52,274 nt of DNA from Bacteroidales bacterium (GCA_024401825.1 JAKSKF010000009.1:1-52274); one strand, 5' to 3'; counted from the stretch's first letter, positions 42,612 through 51,500 are shown. The notes: generated by a model not told the origin, from the letters alone. Translations and numbers: made by a program.

Positions 42612-44821
42612 GATGCCACTTCACACAAGAATTTTATCCTGGCCAGACGGATTTCAGTATCGCTGTAGTCCCCCTCCAGGGCGGAAAGGGCGTCCGGGAG
42701 GGAATCGGACTCGGCTTCATTCCTGAAATAATCGCAGATTTCCTCCACTATGCTCTCATCCAGATTCTGGTCGATATAATAGTTCAGGTCAAGTTTCGTG
42801 CCCGTGGACACGATGGCCTCTATCTCGCTGAGCAGTTCATCCATCTCCAGCCCCTTGGCGCTGGCTATGTCCTCGAGGGACATACGCCTGTCTATGCTCT
42901 GGATTATGGATATCTTCTCCGCCGACTTGTTGGGGGCTGACTTGAGCACGAAGTCGTCGGGACGTTCTATCTCGTTCTCCTCAACGTATTTGGATATGAG
43001 GGAAACGAACTCCTGCCCGAATTTCCTGGCCTTTCCGTCTCCCACTCCCTGACAGCTCTTGAGTTCCTCAAGGGTTTCCGGATACAGTATGGACATATCC
43101 TCGAGGGCCGGGTCCCCGAAAATTATCCAGGGCTGGAGCCCCAGTTTCCTGGACATATCCTTCCTCAGGTCCTTCAGCATAGAAAGGAGAACGGCGTCGC
43201 CTCCCCCTCCTCCGGCCGCGGCCTGGGCTGCGCGCAGGTCGTCTTCGTCTTCATCTTCCTGCTCCCCTTCTTCAGAGAACACCCGGTCCTCGGCCAGTAC
43301 AACCGGCCAGGGGGATTCGGCGAAACGGCGGCCCTCGTCAGTCACGAAAATCAGACCGTAACTTTCAATCTCCTTGTCCAGGAGGTGCAGCAGCAGGCCC
43401 TGATGGATGACCGCCTCCCAGAAACGCACGTTATGCCCGTCACCGGCGCCGAACAGTTCAAGTTCGTCGTGCCTGTAGGACTCTATCCTGGAATTCGTGC
43501 CTCCGGACAGAATGGTGGCCAGATGCTCCACCTTGAAATGTTCCGGCAGGGATTCTATCAGTTTGATTACCAGGGACATTTCCTTCTGGCCGTCGAAGGT
43601 GGGCCTGGGATTCAGGCAGTTGTCGCAGGCGTCGCATCCGTCCTTGTCGTAAAACTCTCCGAAGTAATTGAGGAGGAGTTTGCGACGGCATCTGTTGGAC
43701 TCCGCATAGGCGACGACCTCGTCCAGAAGCTGCTTGTTGATTTCCTGCTCCGAAACCGGTTTCCCCTGCATAAACTTCTCCAGCTTGCGTATGTCCTTGG
43801 AACTGTAGTACGCGATGCAGGTGCCTTCCTGTCCGTCCCTTCCCGCACGTCCGGTTTCCTGGTAATAGCTTTCTATGCTCTTTGGAATGTCATAGTGAAT
43901 CACGAAGCGCACGTCCGGCTTGTCGATTCCCATACCGAAGGCTATCGTCGCCACTATCACGTCCACCTCCTCCATAAGGAAGGCGTCCTGGTTGTCGGCG
44001 CGGGTCCTGGCATCCAGTCCCGCGTGGTACGGGAGAGCCTTTATCCCGTTGATACAGAGCAGTTCCGCAAGTTCCTCAACTTTCTTTCTGCTCAGACAGT
44101 ATATTATTCCGGACTTGCCCGGGTTCTGACGTATGTACTTGATGATGTCCTTCTCAGGCTCAATCTTGTCCCTGATTTCGTAGTAGAGGTTGGGACGGTT
44201 GAAAGAGGATTTGAAGATTCCAGCCGAAGGGATGCCGAGATTCTTGAGTATGTCGCTCTGGACCTTCGGGGTGGCCGTCGCGGTGAGCGCGATTATGGGC
44301 CTGCGTCCTATGTCGTCTATCAGATGCCTTATGCGCCTGTACTCGGGTCGGAAGTCGTGCCCCCATTCGGAGATGCAGTGCGCCTCGTCTATGGCGTAGA
44401 AAGAAATGTTTATCTCCCTGAGCAGGCTGACGTTCTCCTCCTTGGTGAGGGACTCCGGCGCCACGTACAGGATTTTGGTTTTCCCGCAGAGAAGGTCCTC
44501 CCGCACGTCATCCAACTGGAGACGGTTGAGCGAAGAATTGAGGAAATGGGCAATGCTCTCGTTCCCCGACTCGAAGCCGCGGATGGCGTCGACCTGATTC
44601 TTCATCAGCGCAATCAGGGGGGAAATCACCACGGCGGTGCCTTCCATAAGCAGGGCGGGGAGCTGATAACACAGCGACTTGCCGCCTCCTGTGGGCATAA
44701 GGACGAATGCGTCTCCCCCTTCCATAAGGTGGGCGATGACTCTTTCCTGGTCGCCTTTGAATGCATCATATCCGAAGAAGTCCTTCAGGATTCTGTGTAT
44801 TTGTACAGTATCGGCTTTCAT
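42608..44821 (-). CDS. recQ: ATP-dependent DNA helicase RecQ
   Basis: A 3'-5' helicase of recombination and fork repair. Walker A is MPTGGGKSLCYQLPAL, motif II is DEAHCISEWGHDFRPEY, and motif VI is QETGRAGRDG. The RecQ-Ct zinc site CRRKLLLNYFGE...CDACDNC and winged-helix follow, then an HRDC domain near residue 560 after an acidic/Gly linker (EDEDEDD, AAAGGGGG). The last 120 residues add a helical C-terminal domain found in Bacteroidota RecQ; total length 737. It follows the DUF1015 gene by five bases and overlaps dnaG. Confidence 0.97.
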   Translation of the reverse strand: MKADTVQIHRILKDFFGYDAFKGDQERVIAHLMEGGDAFVLMPTGGGKSLCYQLPALLMEGTAVVISPLIALMKNQVDAIRGFESGNESIAHFLNSSLNRLQLDDVREDLLCGKTKILYVAPESLTKEENVSLLREINISFYAIDEAHCISEWGHDFRPEYRRIRHLIDDIGRRPIIALTATATPKVQSDILKNLGIPSAGIFKSSFNRPNLYYEIRDKIEPEKDIIKYIRQNPGKSGIIYCLSRKKVEELAELLCINGIKALPYHAGLDARTRADNQDAFLMEEVDVIVATIAFGMGIDKPDVRFVIHYDIPKSIESYYQETGRAGRDGQEGTCIAYYSSKDIRKLEKFMQGKPVSEQEINKQLLDEVVAYAESNRCRRKLLLNYFGEFYDKDGCDACDNCLNPRPTFDGQKEMSLVIKLIESLPEHFKVEHLATILSGGTNSRIESYRHDELELFGAGDGHNVRFWEAVIHQGLLLHLLDKEIESYGLIFVTDEGRRFAESPWPVVLAEDRVFSEEGEQEDEDEDDLRAAQAAAGGGGGDAVLLSMLKDLRKDMSRKLGLQPWIIFGDPALEDMSILYPETLEELKSCQGVGDGKARKFGQEFVSLISKYVEENEIERPDDFVLKSAPNKSAEKISIIQSIDRRMSLEDIASAKGLEMDELLSEIEAIVSTGTKLDLNYYIDQNLDESIVEEICDYFRNEAESDSLPDALSALEGDYSDTEIRLARIKFLCEVAS

Positions 44822-44826
44822 ATCTT

Positions 44827-46068
44827 TCAGTCCAGACTGTGTATTGCGAGGCCGGATTGGAGCTTGGGTTCGAACCAGGTGGTCTTGGGAGGCATTATGG
44901 CTCCTTTGTCGGCAATGTCCATTATCTGCTCCATAGACACGGGATAGAGGGCGAACGCCACCGCCATCTCACCGGAATCGACCCTGGAACGCAACTCGCC
45001 CAAACCGCGGATTCCTCCCACGAAATCTATTCTCTTGTCCGTACGCAAGTCCTTTATCCCCAATATCCTGTCCAGCACGCAACGGCTCAGCGTCTCCACG
45101 TCCAGGCGCTTCAAGGGGTCGGAATCGTCGTATCTGCCGGGGAGGGCGTCAAGGGAGTACCAGCGTCCCTGAAGGTACATCGAGAAATTGTGAAGGCCCT
45201 GCGGGCGATATTCACTCTCCCCCTTGCATTCCACGGTGAAATCCCTGCTCAGGGCGGAGAGGAATTCATCTGGACTCAGGCCGTTCAGGTCCCTGACGAC
45301 CCTGTTGTAGTCCATAACCTTCAACCGGCTCTGAGGGAAACACACGGCAAGGAAGAAATTGTACTCCTCCTCCCCGGTATGGAACGGATTCAGGAGGCTC
45401 AGTTCCTTGCACACCCGCGCGGCCGCGGCCGTGCGATGATGTCCGTCGGCCACGTAAAAGGCCTCGACCTCGGATTGGAAGGCGTCAGTGACGGTCTGTA
45501 TGTCCTCGGGGGAGTCGATGACCCAGAAGCGGTGAATGAAACCGTTTGCGTCCGCATAGTCGTATTCCGGTTCCTTGAGCGCTGTCTGCTCCATCACGGC
45601 ATTCAGGCGGGCGTTGTCCTTATAGGCAAAGAACACCGGCTCGATGTTGGCGTTCTGAATGCGGACGTGGACCATCCTGTCATCCTCCTTGTCCCGTCGG
45701 GTGAGTTCGTGCTTCCTGATTCTGCCGTTCTCGTAATCGGGGGCATAGGCGCAGAGAACTATTCCGTACTGCGTGTGGTCCCCCATTGTCTGCGAATACA
45801 GGTAATAGAACTCCCCGGGGTCCTTCCTGAGCCAGCCTCTCTCCTGCCAGAGCCTGAAATTCTCCACTGCCTTGTCATAGCTGCGCCGCTCGTTCTCCCC
45901 CGCCGGCGGACAGAAGTCAATTTCCGGCCGGGTTATGTGAAGCAGGGATTCGGGACCGGCCTGCGCGGCCGCTTCGGCGCTGTCCAGCACGTCGTACGGA
46001 GGCGCCGCTACCTTCGACACCATTTCCCTGGGAGGGCGTATTGCCGAAAAAGGTTTTACTCTGACCAT
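44827..46068 (-). CDS. DUF1015-family protein
   Basis: The 413-residue protein starts VRVKPFSAIRPPREMVSKVAAPPYDVL, has YYLYSQTMGDHTQYGIV near residue 87 and YVADGHHRTAAAARV near residue 208, all typical of DUF1015. The DGHHR segment resembles ParB/SpoOJ-like annotations given to the family, but the function is not established to my knowledge. In Bacteroides it is commonly next to serine biosynthesis genes, and here its ATG shares one base with the serC stop (TAATG). Confidence 0.88.
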   Translation of the reverse strand: MVRVKPFSAIRPPREMVSKVAAPPYDVLDSAEAAAQAGPESLLHITRPEIDFCPPAGENERRSYDKAVENFRLWQERGWLRKDPGEFYYLYSQTMGDHTQYGIVLCAYAPDYENGRIRKHELTRRDKEDDRMVHVRIQNANIEPVFFAYKDNARLNAVMEQTALKEPEYDYADANGFIHRFWVIDSPEDIQTVTDAFQSEVEAFYVADGHHRTAAAARVCKELSLLNPFHTGEEEYNFFLAVCFPQSRLKVMDYNRVVRDLNGLSPDEFLSALSRDFTVECKGESEYRPQGLHNFSMYLQGRWYSLDALPGRYDDSDPLKRLDVETLSRCVLDRILGIKDLRTDKRIDFVGGIRGLGELRSRVDSGEMAVAFALYPVSMEQIMDIADKGAIMPPKTTWFEPKLQSGLAIHSLD

Positions 46069-47144
46069 TACCGTTTATGTTTGAATTCGAATGTTCTCAT
46101 ACACTCCGTCAGGGCCTCCACGTCTTCCAGGGTGCAGGCGTTGTACAGGGACGCCCTGAGACCTCCGGAAATCCTGTGCCCCCTGATTCCTACTATGTCG
46201 GCTCCCTCCGCGAAGGAGACGAACTCCTCCAGCAGATTCTCCCGGCCCGGGGCCATATCGAAATGCACGTTCATAATGGAACGGTCCCGGGGGTCCGCAG
46301 TGGCGCGGAACAGGGAATTCCGTTCTATCTCGTCATACAGGGCCTGCGCCTTGAGCACATTCCTCCTGTTCATTTCCGCAACCCCGCCGTTGGACTTTAT
46401 CCAGTGAAGGGTGCGGTTCATCACGAATATGGGAAAGACGGGAGGGGTGTTCGGCATAGAAAGCGCGTCTATGTACAGGCGATAGTCCAACAGCGTGGGG
46501 ATATGCCGGCTGACGTGACCCAGCACGTCCCTTCTGACAATCACGAAATTGACTCCGGCGGTCCCGACGTTCTTCTGGGCCCCGCCATAAATGAGAATGT
46601 ATTTGGAAACGTCCACGGGCCTGGTAAGCATATCGGAGGACATATCCGCCACGAGAGGCACCGGGCAGTCGGGGTCCGTCCTGATTTCTGTCCCGAAGAC
46701 CGTATTGTTGGTGGTTATGTGCAGGTAGTCGAGGTCTGCGGGAATCTCGAACCCGTGGGGTATGTAACTGTATCTCCTGTCCGCGGAGGAGGCCACGGCG
46801 AAGGCATTGCCTATTCCGGCGGCTTCCCTGAGAGCGTTTCCGGCCCAGACTCCCGTGTCAAGATAGCCCGCCTTGTGTTCCAGCAGGTTCATAGGGACGC
46901 GGAGGAATTCCATAGAGGCGCCTCCTGCCGTAAAGAGGACCTCGTATTCCTGAGGTATTCCGAGCAGTTCCCTCCAGAGGGAACGGGTTTCATCCATCAT
47001 ATCACTCCACAGGGAGGTGCGGTGACTGGTGGAAAGAACTGACACGGAAGTGCCGGCAAAATCCCTGATGGCCCCGGCCGCCTCCTCGTAAACAGGCTGC
47101 GGCAGCAGGCTCGGTCCGGCATAGAAGATGTGCTTCTTTCCCAT
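46068..47144 (-). CDS. serC: phosphoserine aminotransferase
   Basis: SerC converts 3-phosphohydroxypyruvate to phosphoserine with PLP, and also serves pyridoxal phosphate synthesis in some bacteria. From the ATG at 47144 (MGKKHIFYAGPSLLP) it has 358 residues, the normal size. Landmarks are STSHRTSLWSDMMDET near residue 38, TAGGASMEF near 72, and YGGAQKNVGTAG near 185 with the PLP lysine. A longer frame to 47261 only reads across yigZ. serA is not in this window. Confidence 0.95.
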   Translation of the reverse strand: MGKKHIFYAGPSLLPQPVYEEAAGAIRDFAGTSVSVLSTSHRTSLWSDMMDETRSLWRELLGIPQEYEVLFTAGGASMEFLRVPMNLLEHKAGYLDTGVWAGNALREAAGIGNAFAVASSADRRYSYIPHGFEIPADLDYLHITTNNTVFGTEIRTDPDCPVPLVADMSSDMLTRPVDVSKYILIYGGAQKNVGTAGVNFVIVRRDVLGHVSRHIPTLLDYRLYIDALSMPNTPPVFPIFVMNRTLHWIKSNGGVAEMNRRNVLKAQALYDEIERNSLFRATADPRDRSIMNVHFDMAPGRENLLEEFVSFAEGADIVGIRGHRISGGLRASLYNACTLEDVEALTECMRTFEFKHKR

Positions 47145-47145
47145 C

Positions 47146-47751
47146 TTATTGGATTTTCTCTTTAAAGATACCTGAATTTTCGGTTTTTTCCAAGAAATCG
47201 CGAAGCAGTTTCGTACGCACCCGCACCTCGACCGAACAATCCGCTCCGAAATTCTGGCCACGCTGGGGCAAATCCATATCTTTGAGCATTTTCATTGCCT
47301 TGGGCAGAAGTTCATACCTGAAATTCAGCCTGTACCAGCTTCCCTCAACCTTCTCCGTCCTTTCCGCCTTTCCCAGCGCATCCGCAGTCGCCGTCCTGTA
47401 TGCGCGAATCAGACCCGGAATTCCCAGTTTTATGCCCCCGAAATACCTTACCACGATGACAAGGACGTCGCTCAGTCCGGCCGAATCAATCTGTCCCAAT
47501 ATCTGCCTGCCGGCGCTTCCCGAAGGCTCTCCGTCGTCATTGGCCCTCCATACGCCGCCGTCAAGCCCCAGACGGTAGGCGAAACAGTGATGGCGCGCGT
47601 CGTGGTATTCCTTTCTGGCCGACTCCACCAGCTCCTTAATGCGCGCCTCATCCTCCACGGGATACGCAAGCGCTATGAAGCGGCTTCCGTTGTCCCGGAA
47701 CAATCCTTCGGACGGAGACAGTATGCTGTTATAGGTATCGGCGGACTGCAT
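47146..47751 (-). CDS. yigZ: YigZ/IMPACT-family protein
   Basis: The 201-residue protein has the IMPACT N-terminal domain pattern: SRFIALAYPV, ARHHCFAYRLG near residue 53, NDDGEPSGSAGRQILGQI near 71 and VIVVRYFGGIKLGIPGLIRAYRTA near 98. The C-terminal DUF1949-like part follows. The family is linked to translation control in eukaryotes, but the bacterial role is unclear. It heads the ten-gene leftward run and ends one base before serC. Confidence 0.92.
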   Translation of the reverse strand: MQSADTYNSILSPSEGLFRDNGSRFIALAYPVEDEARIKELVESARKEYHDARHHCFAYRLGLDGGVWRANDDGEPSGSAGRQILGQIDSAGLSDVLVIVVRYFGGIKLGIPGLIRAYRTATADALGKAERTEKVEGSWYRLNFRYELLPKAMKMLKDMDLPQRGQNFGADCSVEVRVRTKLLRDFLEKTENSGIFKEKIQ

Positions 47752-47757
47752 ATCAAT

Positions 47758-47766
47758 TCAAAATTA
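47758..47766 (-). promoter_or_regulatory. possible yigZ -7 element (TAATTTTGA)
   Basis: Read leftward, TAATTTTGA fits TAnnTTTG and lies six bases before the yigZ ATG at 47751. No TTTG at -33 is seen. Confidence 0.35.
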
Positions 47767-47778
47767 GTGAATTATTCT

Positions 47779-47787
47779 TATCTTCGC
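47779..47787 (+). promoter_or_regulatory. possible -7 variant (TATCTTCGC) before the pRiA4b-like gene
   Basis: TATCTTCGC differs from TATCTTTGC at one base and lies three bases before the ATG at 47791. It is the best candidate in the 39-base space between yigZ and this gene. Confidence 0.3.
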
Positions 47788-47790
47788 AAT

Positions 47791-48318
47791 ATGAATTTCA
47801 AATACAGAGTCACACTTGACGGCATAAAGGGCTTTTTCCGCGTGTACGCGGTGAGACCCGACACCACGCTCTACACTTTCCAGAAGCAGATGAGACTGGA
47901 TATGGAATTCCCTCCGGACGTTCCTGTTCTGTTCAAGGGATATGATGCGGCGGGAACGGTCGTGGCAAGATACGCTTTCGTAGACCTGGGGTACGGCACC
48001 GTTGACCAGGTGACAATTGCGGACACCGTCAAGGCAGGAATATTCAGTTTTGTATTTTTTTATGACACGGCGGAAAAACGCAGTGTCACCGTCTCCTTCG
48101 AAGATGACTTTCCGGGAACGGTTTCCTCTCCGCTGATTGTCGAGAGCAAGGGTCCCAACCCGATAGAATTCCTGGAGCACGGGTACGTTTCCTTCGAGGA
48201 TATGACAAAGGAGCAGCTGGCCCGGGATGAGGAGGACGACGATGAGGAAGAGGGCTTCGGCCACGACGGGGACTGCGACTGCGAAGACTGTGCTGACTGC
48301 GAAGACTGCGAGGACTGA
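47791..48318 (+). CDS. pRiA4b ORF-3-like protein with acidic, cysteine-rich tail
   Basis: The 175-residue product starts MNFKYRVTLDGIKGFFRVYAV, and its central pattern (VPVLFKGYD, ARYAFVDLG, FSFVFFYDTAEKRSVTVSF) resembles the plasmid pRiA4b ORF-3 family seen in many Bacteroidota chromosomes. After about residue 145 comes an acidic stretch (EEDDDEEEGF) and then DCDCEDCADCEDCED, five cysteines spaced by one or two residues, suited to metal binding. The ATG at 47791 begins the family-like region; the same frame is open further upstream only as antisense to yigZ. The function is unknown. A strong terminator follows at 48372. Confidence 0.7.
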   Translation: MNFKYRVTLDGIKGFFRVYAVRPDTTLYTFQKQMRLDMEFPPDVPVLFKGYDAAGTVVARYAFVDLGYGTVDQVTIADTVKAGIFSFVFFYDTAEKRSVTVSFEDDFPGTVSSPLIVESKGPNPIEFLEHGYVSFEDMTKEQLARDEEDDDEEEGFGHDGDCDCEDCADCEDCED

Positions 48319-48371
48319 GGTCCCTCACCGCTGACAATCTCTTTCGGAGAGCGGTCCGAAGATAAACGAAA

Positions 48372-48410
48372 CGGCCTGCCGGGAATGTTCCGGGCAGGCC
48401 GCCTTGTTTT
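48372..48410. terminator. bidirectional terminator hairpin
   Basis: CGGCCTGCCGGGAA (48372-48385) pairs with TTCCGGGCAGGCCG (48388-48401) with a single G/G mismatch. On the + strand it is followed by CCTTGTTTTG. On the - strand it is followed by TTTCGTTTATC. It lies between the convergent pRiA4b-like and FKBP genes and can serve both. Confidence 0.8.
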
Positions 48411-48421
48411 GTGTCAGGGCA

Positions 48422-49207
48422 CTATTCCTCGGGCTCTGCGGTCTCTACGAAAGGTTTGATTTCCTTGACCTGGATTTCAAACTGGAGAGCCGTGTTGGGC
48501 TCGATTGCCTGGTTTCCACGCTCGCCGTATCCCAGTTCGGAGGGGATGTAGGCAATGATGGAACCGCCGATCTTCACGTGCTGGAGAGCCTCTACGAAGC
48601 CGGGGATGAGGCCTGAAGGAGAAACCGTGAAGGTCATAGGTTCTCCGGTGCTGGGGCATTCGTCAACCACTGTTCCGTCCTCAAGCGTGAGCTTGTAGAA
48701 TGCCAGAACAGTGTCCTTGGGAGCGGCGAACTCGCCGGTACCCTCAGCCACGGTCTCGTAGCGGAGACCTGACTCGGTCTTCTGGACGCCTTCGCGGGCA
48801 TCGATTTTCTGGAAGAAGGCATCCTGCTTTGCAAGGTTCTGCTTTGCCTGAATCTTGCGGCTCTTCTCAATGTATGAGGAGAACTGGGGGCCCATTCCGT
48901 TGGGGTCAATCCTGAACTGTTTTACAAACTCGGAATCCCTGGGATTTCCCTTTGCCTTGAACATATCGGACATACCCTTCTTGATTTGGCTGAAACTCAG
49001 TTCAGTGCCGAAGCCCTGGCCCTTTACTATAGAGCCGAGCCATACGCCCACGAGCTAGGATACTGAATCCCTTTCCGCGGATGAAATGGTAACATCTTCA
49101 GTTTCAACGGGATTTCCGTTCTCGTCAACCTGAGCCTCAACCTTGGGGGTGCAGGCGATGAATGTCAGGCCCAACGCAAGGGCCGCCATAAATTTTACTT
49201 TTTTCAT
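48422..49207 (-). pseudogene. FKBP-type peptidyl-prolyl isomerase lipoprotein, interrupted by an in-frame amber codon
   Basis: From the ATG at 49207 the frame encodes a lipoprotein signal (lysine-rich start, LTFIAC with Cys19) and an acidic linker ending ERDSVS, then TAG at 49055-49057, then LVGVWLGSIVKGQGFG and a complete FKBP domain (CPSTGEPMTF, GSIIAYIPSELGYGERG, LQFEIQVKEI). In relatives the motif is DSVSY followed by hydrophobic residues, so the TAG replaces a Tyr codon. Everything after it is intact. TAG is also this gene's terminal stop and that of several neighbours, so recoding is unlikely. Reinitiation at the GTG at 49051 would give a 209-residue protein without a signal peptide. 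It is the last gene after the permease and glucokinase. Confidence 0.85.
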
Positions 49208-49232
49208 ATTAAACAAACATTGATAAGTTCAG

Positions 49233-50189
49233 TTATACCTCCCAGCCGAGGGCTGACGCGCCGAGTATGGCGGCATCGGACTCCTTGAGGGTGGAGAAGA
49301 GGAGTTTCACTTTGTTCTTCCACAGGAAAACCACATTCTCGTTCATAGCCCTGACTATGGGTTCCTCTATGAACTCGCGGGAGCGGGCCATTCCTCCGAA
49401 CAGCACGATGGCCTCGGGCGCGGAGAAGGCTATGAAGTCGGCGAATTTCTCGCCGAGGATGCGGCCCGTGAACTCGAACACCCTGAGAGCCAGGGCATCT
49501 CCCTGCTTTGCGGCATCGTAAACGTCCTTGGAAGTGATGTTCTCCACCTGACGCAGAAGTGAAGGTTCATCGTTCATATCGAGCCATTCGCGGGCGGTAC
49601 GGGCCACTCCTATGGCTGAAGCGTATGCCTCGAGGCAGCCGTCCTGACCGCAATTGCAATGACGTCCGTTGTGACGCACCGCGCAGGTGTGGCCGAGTTC
49701 TCCGGCAAAACCGTCGTGGCCGTAAACCACCTTGCCGTCAACCACGATTCCGCTTCCGACACCGGTTCCGAGGGTTATCATAATGAAATTCTTCATTCCC
49801 TTTGCTATGCCGTAGGTCATTTCTCCCATAGCGGCCGCATTGGCGTCGTTGGTGAGCGATACGGGGATGCCTGTGGCCTCCTTGAGCATCTTGGCGAAGT
49901 GGACGGTCCTGGAACCGCACCAGGTGATGTTCATCGCTCCTTCTATGTCTCCCGTATAGTAGTTTCCGTCAGGGGCGCCCACGCCGATTCCGCGGACCTG
50001 TCCTTCCACGTCAGCCTGCTTTATGAGTCCGAGGACCGTCTGCGCGAGATAATCCACGAATTCCTTGGCGTCGGTGTGCTTGTTGGAAGCTATCACGGTC
50101 TGGCTGAGGACTTCACCTCTGGCGTCCACTATACCTATCTTGGCGGACTGTCCGCCTATGTCTATTCCTACTACGTATTTCTTGTCCAT
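49233..50189 (-). CDS. ROK-family glucokinase
   Basis: The 318-residue protein phosphorylates a hexose, probably glucose. It has the ROK phosphate motif VGIDIGGQSAKIGIV (residues 7-21), the catalytic Asp in LTNDANAAAMGE, MITLGTGVGSGIVVDG, and the zinc signature GHTCAVRHNGRHCNCGQDGCLEAY. It lies 12 bases after the permease gene, giving a simple uptake and phosphorylation pair whose product can enter the glycogen cassette. ROK kinases vary in sugar preference, so the substrate is an inference. Confidence 0.92.
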   Translation of the reverse strand: MDKKYVVGIDIGGQSAKIGIVDARGEVLSQTVIASNKHTDAKEFVDYLAQTVLGLIKQADVEGQVRGIGVGAPDGNYYTGDIEGAMNITWCGSRTVHFAKMLKEATGIPVSLTNDANAAAMGEMTYGIAKGMKNFIMITLGTGVGSGIVVDGKVVYGHDGFAGELGHTCAVRHNGRHCNCGQDGCLEAYASAIGVARTAREWLDMNDEPSLLRQVENITSKDVYDAAKQGDALALRVFEFTGRILGEKFADFIAFSAPEAIVLFGGMARSREFIEEPIVRAMNENVVFLWKNKVKLLFSTLKESDAAILGASALGWEV

Positions 50190-50201
50190 AAATTCTGTCT
50201 G

Positions 50202-51455
50202 TTATTCAACGGGGATATCCTTGTTGACGTTCCTGCTGCCGACAAGGGCATAGAACACGAGGAAGAGCAGGCAGGCAATGATGAGCCAGTAGCTGTTCAC
50301 GGAACCTATGCTGTCAACACCTGCAAGGAGATTCTGGAGGAAGGGGATAATACCGCCACCGCAAACCATCGTCATAAAGATGCCGGAAGCGGATTCGGTA
50401 TATTTTCCGAGGCCTTCGACTGCAAGGTTGAAGATTGAACCCCACATCACTGAAGTGCAGATACCGCAGATGGTGATGAAACCGAGCTGCAGGGGAAGAG
50501 TGTTCTTGCCGATGGTAATCCGGACGGTATCGGGAGTGAATATGAAGGCCAGCAGGAAGACTATCGCGAGCAGGGAGGTGAAGCAGAGCATTGACTTTGA
50601 AGACACCTTCGCGCCGATGGCGCCGCCTGCCAGACGGCCGAGCATCATACAGAACCAGTATGCGCCAATCATTACGCCGGTAAGGGCGGGTCCCACCCAG
50701 TCAAGGCCTGAGAAATAGACGTTGGCGGTGTTGGGGATGCCGACCTCGATACCTACGTAGAAGAAGATTGCAATGGCTCCGAGCACGAAATGACGGAAAC
50801 TCAGGGGTGAATATTTGTCCTTCTCCTTCTTGACGGCAACGTCAGAATGAGGTTCGGGGATTCTGGTGAGCGCGATTATGACGAATGCCAGGGCGAAGAT
50901 TCCCATTGCGATGAGCATCGCGGGAGCGGCGTCCTTGACGCTTGCGTTCTCAACCTGACCTCCGATGAGATATCCGAGCAGGATGGGAGCTATGGTTCCT
51001 CCGACAGAGTTGCAGGAACCGCCGAACTGGATAAGCTGGTTACCCTTGTTTCCGCCTCCGCCCAGAATGTTGAGCATAGGATTGACGACCACGTTGAGCA
51101 GACACATTGAGATACCTGCCACGAATGCGCCGATTACATAGACGAGGAAGGATGCCGTGGGTCCGGCTATCCACTGTATGCCCACTCCGACGAAACCCAC
51201 GGTAACAGCCGTGAGGGCGGTAAACTTGTATCCTTTCTTCTTGAGAAGAATTCCGCAGGGGATGCCGAAGCAGAGATACGCTATGAAATTTGCAAGAGTT
51301 CCGAGCTGGGAAAGAGCCTTGGAAGCTCCGAACTGGTTAGTGACTATCACACCCATTGACCCCGCGAAGTTGGTCACGAATGCAATCATAAAGAACAAAG
51401 CGAACATCACCGCAATGGCGGGAACGACGTTCTGTTTTTTTGTTGTGGTTGGCAT
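50202..51455 (-). CDS. MFS sugar permease of the FucP/GluP type
   Basis: The 417-residue protein has about 12 hydrophobic helices with a basic central loop (about residues 205-222). Features fit the fucose/glucose-galactose symporter family: FVTNFAGSMGVIVTNQFGASKALSQLG at the first helices, FGIPCGILLKKKGYK, and NVVVNPMLNILGGGGNKGNQLIQFGGSCNSVGGTIAPILLG near residue 125. Substrate is probably glucose or galactose given the ROK kinase next to it. It is the first gene of the three-gene unit. Confidence 0.9.
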   Translation of the reverse strand: MPTTTKKQNVVPAIAVMFALFFMIAFVTNFAGSMGVIVTNQFGASKALSQLGTLANFIAYLCFGIPCGILLKKKGYKFTALTAVTVGFVGVGIQWIAGPTASFLVYVIGAFVAGISMCLLNVVVNPMLNILGGGGNKGNQLIQFGGSCNSVGGTIAPILLGYLIGGQVENASVKDAAPAMLIAMGIFALAFVIIALTRIPEPHSDVAVKKEKDKYSPLSFRHFVLGAIAIFFYVGIEVGIPNTANVYFSGLDWVGPALTGVMIGAYWFCMMLGRLAGGAIGAKVSSKSMLCFTSLLAIVFLLAFIFTPDTVRITIGKNTLPLQLGFITICGICTSVMWGSIFNLAVEGLGKYTESASGIFMTMVCGGGIIPFLQNLLAGVDSIGSVNSYWLIIACLLFLVFYALVGSRNVNKDIPVE

Positions 51456-51471
51456 AAGATTATTGATTTTG

Positions 51472-51500
51472 TTGAAATTTCATTTCAAACTACGAAGTTA
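51472..51500 (-). promoter_or_regulatory. palindrome and -7 variant upstream of the sugar permease
   Basis: TTGAAATTTCATTTCAA (51472-51488) is a perfect inverted repeat of 7-bp arms with a 3-base spacer, lying 17 bases before the permease ATG. Read leftward, TAACTTCGT at 51500-51492, one base off TAACTTTGT, lies just upstream. The arrangement suits an operator covering the transcription start. Confidence 0.4.

Noticed and set aside
43385-44947. 520-residue open frame opposite recQ
   Set aside because: It is a shadow of recQ in a codon-biased G+C-rich gene, with no recognisable domain.
44761-46407. 548-residue open frame opposite the DUF1015 and serC genes
   Set aside because: It spans two real genes and their junction, so it is an antisense artefact.
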